Source: Candidatus Cloacimonadota bacterium
Lineage (GTDB): Bacteria; Cloacimonadota; Cloacimonadia; Cloacimonadales; WRIO01
Length of the DNA stretch: 11,067 bases
Direction of reading: 5' to 3'
NCBI GenBank assembly: GCA_009782695.1
Contig: WRIO01000013.1
Location: 1-11,067 of the forward strand
Position 1 is the stretch's first letter; each line of letters begins with the position of its first letter. Shown piece by piece: positions 4,874 to 11,067 of the stretch. Both the position numbers and the translations under genes were made by a program. The notes under the pieces were generated by a model. That model was not told where the DNA came from, did no database searches, and saw only the letters and a list, made by a program, of their open reading frames with translations.

Positions 4874-7465
4874 TTAATAAGAGTTTTGTGACAATACACT
4901 TCGTAGGCTTTTTTTGAAGTCATTCTCGTCAGTAGAAGTGTAAAACGGCACAGCAGTGATGGTGTATTCTATTTCTTTGCCTGCGATATTTGTGGGTATC
5001 ACTAAATGTTCCTTGTTTAAGTCCCGCAAAAAGTCATTTTTCCAAGCGTCTTTCCCCCTCAGATGGTCACCTTTGGGCTCTATAAACACTTGATGTATAT
5101 AGTTGACCCCCTTTTTATCTATACAAAATAGCAAGAAATCAGGCTCGAAGGCTTGCCCATTTTTGCTGTAAATCTTGACTTGTCTCTCGTTTCTGATCAG
5201 GTAGATATAGTCATAAAGTGTTTTTAAATTGCTATATTCTCTATGGAACATTTCCACGAATTTCTTCTCTTCTGTCGTGCCATAATTCGCGTCAAACACA
5301 TACCATTCTTTATCTGATACTAATTCCTGTTGTCCTTTTTCACGCTCTGTCCCTATCTCGATATTTATCTCTTTATCTTTAAAAACTTGGTGTATAGGGT
5401 ATCCTTTGAACTCTGTGCCGATACTTTCCGAAAAATCTGCATTAAGCTCTATCTCTATTTCTTGCAACAATTTAGCAATAGCATTAAAAAAAGCACTGTG
5501 ACTCAAGTGCCTCAACCCCCCCTTTGAACCTACAAAGGTTATTTCCAGTCGTTGCAAGTGTTTTTGGATAAAGTCTCTGATAGAACATAAGTTACAAAGA
5601 TATCTGCAAAGGTTGTCAAACCGAAAGAACTTGTTTTGGTGAACTGCTGACCGAATGACATGATAAGGCATATCTGCCAAACTGAAGTCTTTTTGGTCTT
5701 GCATATCGTCAAAATCTGTGTGAATTATCTTGTTTGTGAAGGCATTTGATGAGTATCCTAATCCTGAAGCTATGCTACAGCTTATATTCTTTTTTGCCAC
5801 TTTCAAGCCTTGCAAGGTGTGTAGTTTAGCAGAGCTATCATGCTTTTTGGGAATTTTCTCATTCAGATACACATAACCCCATTGATAGAATTCCGATTGC
5901 TTGAATATATCTTTCAGTTTTAGTTGTCTTGTGATATGCCTATCATCGTATATACCGCTTTGGACCAGGGCTCTTTTTAGCTCTGAGATATATCGGTTAT
6001 CTTCTTTGGTGTGGTAATATAGCTCCTCTATTACCCTCATATCATTTCCCAGGTCATCATCAAATTTTCTCTTGTATTTATCTTGTTTATCGGGAAAAAT
6101 AAAGGGGAAATACCTTGCTCCACGACCTATAAGCTGTGCCTCTGCGATGGTTGTCTTGCCGATGGTTTTGCCACCTGTGTCTCTTTCTGTGTATAATCTC
6201 ACTATATCGAAGAGGTTTAGCACATCCCAGCCTTCGTTAAGTTTTTGCACAGCAAAAATAGCTCTGATGGGGTTGCTTTGATCTTCCAAAGTGTTCAGCA
6301 ATATTTGATTTTTATCTGTTTCAGACTCGTTATTTGCACTTAGGCAATTAGACGGTTTAAACATAAATTGCAATCTGGAAACAATATCTGTATCTGCCAG
6401 ATTTCTTTCTTTAAAGAACAAAAAAGCCTTTTGGACTATCGTGATAGCCGATGTTTCTCGGATTTTTTGTATGTCTTTTTGAGATAAGCTTTCTATCTGG
6501 CTGTGAAAGGTTTCTTTATTGTTTTCCGACTCTTCTATGGTTCTTTTTGCCTTAAATAATATCACAGGTTTTAGATTTATGCCATTTTCGAGTGCTAGTA
6601 GCTGCCTGTATAGATTTAATATCAAAGCTTGCAGTATTCGTTCTTTTTCGTCATACTGTGAGCAGAGCAGGTTTATCTCTTTGCTGTATTTATCTTTTCG
6701 ATAGTCTGCCAGATCATATTTATAGATGATTTTATCAGTATATTTCTGGCGGATACTTGGGTTTTCCAGGTCGATAGTCGCTGTAAATTCACACAAAAGG
6801 TTGCCCTTTATATTTTGGTTCAATATCTTTATTACAGTTGCTTCCCAACCTCCGTCGTTTATCTCATTTAGGGTGATTTGCTTGCGGGTAGCCACATTTA
6901 AATGATGTGCCTCATCGGCTATCAGCACTATTTTTTTATCTATCAAATCCTCATAAGTTATGCCGTTCTCTTTTGTATTTGTCAGGTCTAAATGTAGCTG
7001 CTGAATAGTGGTGAATTTTATGCTGATGTTATCTTGGTCAGAATCGTCAAAATTGGACATTTCCTTTATATATATCTGTTTATTGTCTATCACTATATTT
7101 TGAGAAAACAGGTATTTAGAAGCCCGTGAGTTCAGGAAATTATCTTTGGTTTTCAGGATAATGTTCGTAGTGTTTACAAAAAATATAAAATTCCGATAAC
7201 CTCTAGTATATAGATAAAGAATCAAGCCTGCCATTATCAGCGTCTTGCCACTGCCGGTAGCCATATTGTAAAGGATATGAAAGGGCAGTTCTCTTTTGCC
7301 TGTAAATATGTCATTACTCTCGTATAAAACAAACCGCTTAAATGCCTCTATTTGATATGGACGAAGGGGGTGCCTTAGGTTGTCGGTGATACATTTGGGG
7401 ACATCGGTCTCCTCCATAAATTTGCTGGCAAATGTGCTTTCAAATTCTCTGTAAAGATAAGACAT
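4874..7465 (-). CDS. res: Type III restriction enzyme, Res subunit (helicase-nuclease)
   Basis: An 863-residue translocase and nuclease subunit that acts with Mod to cleave unmodified DNA. The N-terminal superfamily 2 helicase has ATP-binding ATGSGKT (69-75), DEAH (184-187), FTATI (227-231) and QLIGRGARYF (444-453). The C-terminal PD-(D/E)XK nuclease is visible as FEPDFLLF (Asp776), then VFIEPKGD (Glu796, Lys798). All key residues are present and the length is in the normal Res range, so the subunit looks active. Its ATG shares one base with the mod stop (TAATG). A strong GGAGG site (plus-strand CCTCC at 7473-7477) lies inside the end of mod, seven bases upstream, so translation is coupled to mod and SD-driven. 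It ends ten bases from the hairpin repeat that separates it from the convergent tRNA cluster. Confidence 0.96.
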   Translation of the reverse strand: MSYLYREFESTFASKFMEETDVPKCITDNLRHPLRPYQIEAFKRFVLYESNDIFTGKRELPFHILYNMATGSGKTLIMAGLILYLYTRGYRNFIFFVNTTNIILKTKDNFLNSRASKYLFSQNIVIDNKQIYIKEMSNFDDSDQDNISIKFTTIQQLHLDLTNTKENGITYEDLIDKKIVLIADEAHHLNVATRKQITLNEINDGGWEATVIKILNQNIKGNLLCEFTATIDLENPSIRQKYTDKIIYKYDLADYRKDKYSKEINLLCSQYDEKERILQALILNLYRQLLALENGINLKPVILFKAKRTIEESENNKETFHSQIESLSQKDIQKIRETSAITIVQKAFLFFKERNLADTDIVSRLQFMFKPSNCLSANNESETDKNQILLNTLEDQSNPIRAIFAVQKLNEGWDVLNLFDIVRLYTERDTGGKTIGKTTIAEAQLIGRGARYFPFIFPDKQDKYKRKFDDDLGNDMRVIEELYYHTKEDNRYISELKRALVQSGIYDDRHITRQLKLKDIFKQSEFYQWGYVYLNEKIPKKHDSSAKLHTLQGLKVAKKNISCSIASGLGYSSNAFTNKIIHTDFDDMQDQKDFSLADMPYHVIRSAVHQNKFFRFDNLCRYLCNLCSIRDFIQKHLQRLEITFVGSKGGLRHLSHSAFFNAIAKLLQEIEIELNADFSESIGTEFKGYPIHQVFKDKEINIEIGTEREKGQQELVSDKEWYVFDANYGTTEEKKFVEMFHREYSNLKTLYDYIYLIRNERQVKIYSKNGQAFEPDFLLFCIDKKGVNYIHQVFIEPKGDHLRGKDAWKNDFLRDLNKEHLVIPTNIAGKEIEYTITAVPFYTSTDENDFKKSLRSVLSQNSY

Positions 7466-9351
7466 TATCTATCCTCCTTTTTATAAAAATCGAGAGTAAT
7501 TTGCCGCTCTGACTCTGAGCAATGGTAGTCACTGTCATCTAACGACGATAAGTTCACATACAACTGATTTTTGTCCAGTAGTGAGCATAACACTTGTTTT
7601 TGCTCGTTTAAAGCTAATCCCTTAAAGTCCTCTATTGTCTCTTCTTGTTTTTTTAAGTCAACATTATAGTTTAAAAAAGAATGGGCTTTCATGCTCTCCC
7701 AAATGTCCAAAAGCGTTACTGTGTCTCGTGCTGACTCTATCTGCTCCATAAAGCCTTGATTGTATTTTTTCAGCTCAAAATAAACAAAGCTGCTGCCACC
7801 TTTCCAATCGACACTTTTGGATATGCCACCCTTTTCACCGTTTATCACTTTTTTTAATCTTTCTTTGCATACAGTGTCAATGTAATCCATCTGTTCCACG
7901 CCGATATATTGCCTTTTCATTTTATGTGCAACAGCTACTGTGGTACCACTACCGAGAAAGAAATCTAAAACAATGTCATTTTCTTTGGTTGATAGCTCTA
8001 AAATTCTCTGTAAAAATGTTTCTGGTTTTGGATTTTTAAAAATAATTTTGGAAAATAAATCTAGGTGATGCCGCGTCCCACTTGTAGTGGTGCCGACATC
8101 ATCCCACAATGTTTTAGCTACTTTACCGCTTTGAAGAGCTTCTGTTAGAAACCGTTTTCTATATGGTCCAGAGTCCCCATTCGTCCCAAATACTATTCTG
8201 TTCTCTTTTACTAATTCATCAAAAACTTTCTTTTCATTTTTCCAGCTATTGCCATCATTCGGTCTATATATAACTCCAGTGTGCGGGTTGATAATCTCAT
8301 ACTGTTGTTTTGGACGCCATCCTCCGACTTGAAAAGGGTCAGCTTTCCACGGACCACGAGGGTCAAAATCTGGATTTGAAAAACCTTCACCAGTTTCTTT
8401 TAATCGAAACTCATTTCTATTTTTTGTAAAATAAGGTAAATTTTTAAAATAAACTAAATTATGCGTGTGAGAAACGGACACAAGGGCTGTATTTGTTACA
8501 GATTTAGTAGAATTCCATATAATATCATTTAAAAAATTTTCTCTCTTAAATATATCATCCATCAGTATTTTTAAATATGCAAATTCATTATCATCACAGC
8601 TAACAAATATCACACCATCCTCTCGGAGAAACTGTTTTGCCACCTCTAACCTATTTTTCATAAAGGTTAGCCAGGAAGCATGATTAAATCTATCATTATA
8701 ACCAAAGGAATCATTGCCTGTATTATAGGGAGGATCGATGTATATTAGTTTTACCTGCCCTTTAAACTGTTCTAACAGGGTGTATAGTGCCAGGAGGTTG
8801 TTTCCCTTTATCAGCAAGTTATCTGTGATATTGCCTTCGGAATTTCTGTTGAAGCTCACCAGGTCTGTTTCTCCTTCGGAGGATATCCGTTTTCCTGCTG
8901 TGATTACTTTTGGTTCTAGTAGCTGGTAAATCTCGTCTTGGGCAAGGATTTCATTGAATAAAATCTCATTTTTTTTCTGGTCGTCTTTTGATTGCCCGCC
9001 TTCTAATATACAGTCTTTAAAGGGCCAGACGAGTGCCACTTCATTTCGTTGGTTTAGATACTTTCCTCCGATGTTTAACCCGATTTTATTTTTATATTTT
9101 GTAAAGCTATCATTTAGATAATTTTTCTGCTCTAAAAACAGCATAAATTTTTTCTGGTCAAACACTAATGATTCACCGATTTTTTTAAAGAAATGTTGCT
9201 TTAAGACTTTATTTTCCAAAAGGGAGAGTATCAGTGATTCATCACAGTCATAAGCTTTGTCCATCACAATCCATTTTTTTAGCTCATTTGTATCTGATAC
9301 AAAATCGGGGTTTTGCATTAGGTGGTTTTCTAATTCTTTAAATATTTCCAT
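7465..9351 (-). CDS. mod: Type III modification methylase, Mod subunit (beta-class N6-adenine)
   Basis: A 628-residue DNA adenine methyltransferase that recognises the target site, protects host DNA and gives Res its specificity. The catalytic DPPYNTGNDSF (206-216) precedes the SAM-binding VLDFFLGSGTTVAVA (461-475), the beta-class order seen in type III Mod enzymes. The region between them (about 280-440) should hold the target recognition domain. The N-terminal 180 residues and the C-terminal tail from about 530 fit the family layout and length. I see no simple-sequence repeat inside the gene, so coding-level phase variation is unlikely. The start at 9351 has AGG within TAGGTAAAGT before the ATG. 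An A10 tract and a TTGACA lie upstream, and res follows with a one-base overlap. Confidence 0.96.
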   Translation of the reverse strand: MEIFKELENHLMQNPDFVSDTNELKKWIVMDKAYDCDESLILSLLENKVLKQHFFKKIGESLVFDQKKFMLFLEQKNYLNDSFTKYKNKIGLNIGGKYLNQRNEVALVWPFKDCILEGGQSKDDQKKNEILFNEILAQDEIYQLLEPKVITAGKRISSEGETDLVSFNRNSEGNITDNLLIKGNNLLALYTLLEQFKGQVKLIYIDPPYNTGNDSFGYNDRFNHASWLTFMKNRLEVAKQFLREDGVIFVSCDDNEFAYLKILMDDIFKRENFLNDIIWNSTKSVTNTALVSVSHTHNLVYFKNLPYFTKNRNEFRLKETGEGFSNPDFDPRGPWKADPFQVGGWRPKQQYEIINPHTGVIYRPNDGNSWKNEKKVFDELVKENRIVFGTNGDSGPYRKRFLTEALQSGKVAKTLWDDVGTTTSGTRHHLDLFSKIIFKNPKPETFLQRILELSTKENDIVLDFFLGSGTTVAVAHKMKRQYIGVEQMDYIDTVCKERLKKVINGEKGGISKSVDWKGGSSFVYFELKKYNQGFMEQIESARDTVTLLDIWESMKAHSFLNYNVDLKKQEETIEDFKGLALNEQKQVLCSLLDKNQLYVNLSSLDDSDYHCSESERQITLDFYKKEDR

Positions 9352-9380
9352 ACTTTACCTACAATATATTAGGAATACAA

Positions 9381-9407
9381 TTTTTTTTTTCTAGTGAAAA
9401 ATGTCAA
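9381..9407 (-). promoter_or_regulatory. Homopolymer tract and -35-like box upstream of mod
   Basis: On the minus strand a perfect TTGACA (9402-9407) is followed by 11 bases and then a run of ten A bases (9381-9390). The nearest TA-rich -10-like hexamer beyond it, TTGTAT (9375-9380), is 21 bases from the -35, too far for good sigma-70 use. The tract therefore lies where length change would alter promoter spacing. The promoter itself is unproven. Confidence 0.4.
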
Positions 9408-9431
9408 GGAATTTGTGTGTACCCGTATAAT

Positions 9432-9461
9432 TGTAGCGGAAAGCGTCCTCACTCTCCTTAA
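9432..9461. repeat. Second copy of the TGTAGCGGA repeat
   Basis: It matches 4839-4868 in the same orientation at 24 of 30 bases. The hairpin arms are degraded: GGAAAG faces CTCTCC with one mismatch. Confidence 0.6.
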
Positions 9462-9470
9462 TATTCATCT

Positions 9471-9483
9471 GTGCATAGCACAC
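9471..9483. repeat. GTGC-type palindrome
   Basis: GTGCATAGCACAC, a 4-bp-arm palindrome of the same family as 531-543, 9898-9910 and 10051-10063. All four share GTGC, a three-base centre, GCAC, then AC. Confidence 0.6.
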
Positions 9484-9540
9484 AAATATACCACGAATGT
9501 GGTTATAGCTCAATAGCTCGTAAGCCAAACACGATGACCT

Positions 9541-9593
9541 CACCCCGAAGGGGTGAAACAACACTTGCCTTCTGTCACACCCCTTCGGGGTGT
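9541..9593. repeat. Pair of mutually inverted CACCCC hairpins
   Basis: CACCCCGAAGGGGTG (9541-9555) and ACACCCCTTCGGGGTGT (9577-9593) are each short perfect hairpins with three-base centres GAA and TTC. Their cores are reverse complements of each other, so the 53-bp segment can also fold as one larger structure. The second resembles a small intrinsic-terminator stem, but only TATATTGT follows. Confidence 0.7.
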
Positions 9594-9627
9594 ATATTGT
9601 ATTGGTTCTCTATTTCTATTAAGCTAT

Positions 9628-9663
9628 TATCCCTTCGGGATAGAAGGCGGTGTCCTACGGACA
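9628..9663. repeat. Two further short hairpins, TATCCC and TGTCC types
   Basis: TATCCCTTCGGGATA (9628-9642) and TGTCCTACGGACA (9651-9663) are perfect palindromic arms around TTC and TAC. The second has a degenerate relative at 422-434 in the left repeat copy. Confidence 0.65.
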
Positions 9664-9667
9664 GATG

Positions 9668-9703
9668 TGTAAACTGGATTCTTCGCTACGCTCTGAATGA
9701 CGG
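9668..9703 (+). repeat. 36-bp repeat, copy 1 of an inverted pair
   Basis: It begins TGTAAACTGG, has the core GGATTCTTCGCTACGCTC and ends GAATGACGG. It is identical over all 36 bases to the reverse complement of 10010-10045. The core is of a kind widely seen as dispersed intergenic repeats in unrelated bacterial genomes, where it is often mistranslated as short proteins containing ERSEES. Confidence 0.85.
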
Positions 9704-9787
9704 CGAGAGGTTGTAGATGGTGTGTTAATTTCCCTTCACATCGTAGGGGATATCGTCCCGATACCCGAATATTTATTTTCGTATTAA

Positions 9788-9835
9788 TTTGGAGGGGTGG
9801 CATTTTGGAGCTTGCGTAAAAATGACGGGGTGGTT
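9788..9835 (-). repeat. Inverted, middle-substituted copy of the CCACCCC unit
   Basis: Read on the minus strand, it starts AACCACCCCGTC (9824-9835) and ends CCACCCCTCCAAA (9788-9800), the same ends as the units at 447-484 and 9936-9973. The 11-base middle of those copies is replaced here by 23 unrelated bases (9801-9823). Confidence 0.7.
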
Positions 9836-9855
9836 TTGACGATGTGAATGATATG

Positions 9856-9868
9856 TCTGCTTCGCAGA
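9856..9868. repeat. TCTGC-TTC-GCAGA palindrome
   Basis: Perfect 5-bp arms around TTC, another member of the CTTCG-core hairpin set, set within GATGTGAA-like short direct repeats (9841-9848 and 9877-9884 region). Confidence 0.55.
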
Positions 9869-9897
9869 ATGTGAAGGATGTGAAATATTAAACATCA

Positions 9898-9983
9898 GTG
9901 CGAAGCACACAACTATTTCTAATTCCTAATTTAACTTAACCACCCCGTCCGCTAAAGCGTCCACCCCTCCAAAATTGGAGGGG
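9898..9983 (+). repeat. Mosaic intergenic repeat, right copy
   Basis: It contains the palindrome GTGCGAAGCAC (9898-9908), the TTTCTAATTCCTAATTT unit (9916-9932), and the 38-base CCACCCC unit (9936-9973; 36 of 38 identical to 447-484). The arms CCCCTCCAA (9964-9972) and TTGGAGGGG (9975-9983) are nearly contiguous here and form a compact hairpin; in the left copy 30 bases separate the equivalent arms. Confidence 0.8.
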
Positions 9984-10009
9984 AATTGCGTCCCGTCCGC
10001 TCCCCCTTT

Positions 10010-10045
10010 CCGTCATTCAGAGCGTAGCGAAGAATCCAGTTTACA
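10010..10045 (-). repeat. 36-bp repeat, copy 2 of an inverted pair
   Basis: It is the exact reverse complement of 9668-9703. The interval between the copies is 306 bp and contains only other repeat modules. Confidence 0.85.
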
Positions 10046-10050
10046 TATTC

Positions 10051-10078
10051 GTGCGAAGCACACCTTATTTCTAATTTA
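10051..10078 (-). repeat. GTGC palindrome and AT tail running into the right-edge gene stop codon
   Basis: GTGCGAAGCACAC (10051-10063) is followed by CTTATTTCTAATTTA (10064-10078). The last three bases are the TAA stop of the minus-strand gene. The same arrangement occurs at 531-570 at the end of the cyclophilin gene. Confidence 0.7.
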
Positions 10079-11067
10079 CCTCACCCCCTTTTTACCTATA
10101 TCAAACCGATACCTAAGTATATCAGACTTTATCTCCGCTGCTTTTTCAGAATCTTGATTAGACAATATCTCGATTTTCCAAAAACCTTTCTCTTCATCGG
10201 GAGTACACAGAAACAACAAATCGCATTTGCTATTTTGTAAAATCAGTTGATTATCGTATCTGCCATCGTTTATGTACGCTCCAGCAGAAACAATCTCGAA
10301 ACTATCAATATCAACATTCCTCTCTGCATCACGCCATTCTTCATTTTCAGCTCTACTCACACTTGGAGTAAAACTCATCAACCAACGAATATAATCTTTA
10401 AGCCTAACGCCGATGTCATTTTCTAAATCGTTGCCCCGCTCTTTTGATTCAATGACAAATAAAATGGGTTTTTCATTCAAAATAAATAATTCAACAACGT
10501 GGTCTGGTCGTTTACTTGCATTGCTCACGCGCGGCAAAGACAGCCAACGATACTCACAATCGTTTAGTCGTACCGATAATCCGCTCCAATCGCCGCCAGG
10601 CGGATTACACATTCCCTCAAACGCGTTTTCAAGCAAGTACGAAAAAATATAGTGCAATACGGTGTCAACATCATCTTCACGATAATTATTAGGCACATTG
10701 GAAATTGCCGCAATTTCAAAATCTCCAGTCTTATTCTGCGAAATATATTTTTGCTTGACATCACGGTTGTCTATAAACTTATGGATTATTTCGTCTGCGC
10801 CGAGCAAGGGCGCATCAAGCAATAAAAAATCGCTTAACGATAAGAATGCTCTCCAAAATCCGCTTATTTCGGAAAGCCGCACAGGGTCGGACAGTAACAG
10901 GCGATAATTGCGTTCAATCAACGGCCCGTAAATATATGAGAGAACATAAACCTTTTCGGAAGTAAGCATAGCAACAAGCGGCAGTATTCCCCTGTCGGGT
11001 CGATTATCGTCGCCGCGTGGCTTGAAACCTTTTATCATACAGACAAGGCAATCCTCTGAAATTGTGT
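10076..11067 (-). CDS. Uncharacterised PD-(D/E)XK nuclease-like protein (5' end beyond window)
   Basis: The frame is open from the stop at 10076 to the right edge. The first ATG inside is at 11038-11036, but nine further in-frame sense codons precede it, so the true start is probably outside. I do not recognise the family. From that ATG, residues 1-18 contain an arginine- and aspartate-rich GFKPRGDDNRPDRG. Residues 177-199 read RPDHVVELFILNEKPILFVI then ESK, giving Asp179, Glu197 and Lys199 in hydrophobic strands, the usual look of a PD-(D/E)XK nuclease core. No membrane segments or signal peptide are visible. It lies beyond the repeat island upstream of the type III system, on the same strand, so a restriction or other defence role is plausible but inferred. 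Its right part is richer in G+C (31 of 60 bases at 10981-11040) than mod (about 18 of 60 at 9061-9120), hinting at separate acquisition. Confidence 0.7.
   Translation of the reverse strand, partial: TISEDCLVCMIKGFKPRGDDNRPDRGILPLVAMLTSEKVYVLSYIYGPLIERNYRLLLSDPVRLSEISGFWRAFLSLSDFLLLDAPLLGADEIIHKFIDNRDVKQKYISQNKTGDFEIAAISNVPNNYREDDVDTVLHYIFSYLLENAFEGMCNPPGGDWSGLSVRLNDCEYRWLSLPRVSNASKRPDHVVELFILNEKPILFVIESKERGNDLENDIGVRLKDYIRWLMSFTPSVSRAENEEWRDAERNVDIDSFEIVSAGAYINDGRYDNQLILQNSKCDLLFLCTPDEEKGFWKIEILSNQDSEKAAEIKSDILRYRFDIGKKGVR

Larger units (their letters stand above)
9352..10075. repeat. 724-bp non-coding repeat island between mod and the right-edge gene
   Basis: No gene is supported here. The stretch is assembled from short modules listed separately: a tRNA-side repeat copy (9432-9461), GTGC-type palindromes, CCCTTCGGG-type hairpins, a 36-bp inverted pair, an inverted and altered copy of the CCACCCC unit, and an imperfect hairpin around GGGATATCGTCCCGATACCC (9749-9768). 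TTCACATCGT at 9735-9744 is repeated inverted at 9839-9848. Small ORFs here change identity with each module and look like translation artefacts. Confidence 0.75.

Noticed and set aside
4696..4917. Plus-strand ORF of 73 codons across the tRNA cluster
   Set aside because: It overlaps tRNA-Arg and tRNA-His entirely and is not a protein gene.
9471..9716. Plus-strand ORF of 81 codons in the repeat island
   Set aside because: It spans several unrelated repeat palindromes, has no ribosome site, and its protein is a chain of translated repeats.
9471..10063. Possible CRISPR array
   Set aside because: The repeats are short, differ in sequence and orientation, and are irregularly spaced; no constant repeat with unique equal-length spacers is present.
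9975..10157. Plus-strand ORF of 60 codons containing HSERSEESS
   Set aside because: The motif is the translation of the dispersed 36-bp repeat, and the ORF then overlaps the end of the right-edge gene in antisense.
10564..10764. Minus-strand ORF of 66 codons inside the right-edge gene
   Set aside because: It is a shifted-frame shadow of the longer nuclease-like coding region and lacks its own ribosome site.

Overview
The window comes from a low-G+C bacterial chromosome with an accessory, repeat-rich character. The lineage cannot be fixed from sequence alone. The first 67 residues of the left-edge gene resemble the N-terminus of secreted M6-type metalloproteases common in Cloacimonadota and other FCB-type bacteria. 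The signal-peptide cyclophilin and the intergenic repeats with a GGATTCTTCGCTACGCTC core also fit such an organism, but a spirochaete or another fermenter is not excluded.

Layout: every protein gene is on the minus strand and only the tRNA cluster is on the plus strand. From the left: the 5' end of a secreted M6-like protein (1-203), a repeat-bearing gap (204-567), then a group read right to left. That group is an ATP-grasp protein (3237-4232), a CgeB/DUF3880-type glycosyltransferase fused to a Rossmann-like N-terminal domain (1393-3129), and an exported cyclophilin with a large internal insertion (568-1380). The last two are 12 bp apart and almost certainly co-transcribed. A divergent region (4233-4487) holds two hairpins and a clear sigma-70-type promoter for four tRNA genes: fMet(CAU), a second CAU tRNA (probably elongator Met), Arg(UCU) and His(GUG).

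Convergent with the tRNAs is a complete type III restriction-modification operon, mod (7465-9351) and res (4874-7465), whose TAA stop and ATG start overlap by one base. The methylation, helicase and nuclease motifs are all intact. Upstream of mod lies a 724-bp non-coding stretch full of mosaic repeats: 36-bp perfect inverted copies, short hairpins with a CTTCG or CTACG core, and GTGCG(A/T)AGCAC palindromes. Related modules occur in the gap at 400-567 and beside the tRNA cluster. Beyond it, running off the right edge, is an uncharacterised protein with a PD-(D/E)XK-like signature (10076-11067), possibly a second defence or restriction gene.

The least explained parts are the repeat family, two copies of which run through the stop codons of unrelated genes; the ATP-grasp gene, whose metal-binding E-x-N motif has become K-x-N; the A10 tract upstream of mod; and the nuclease-like gene at the right edge.
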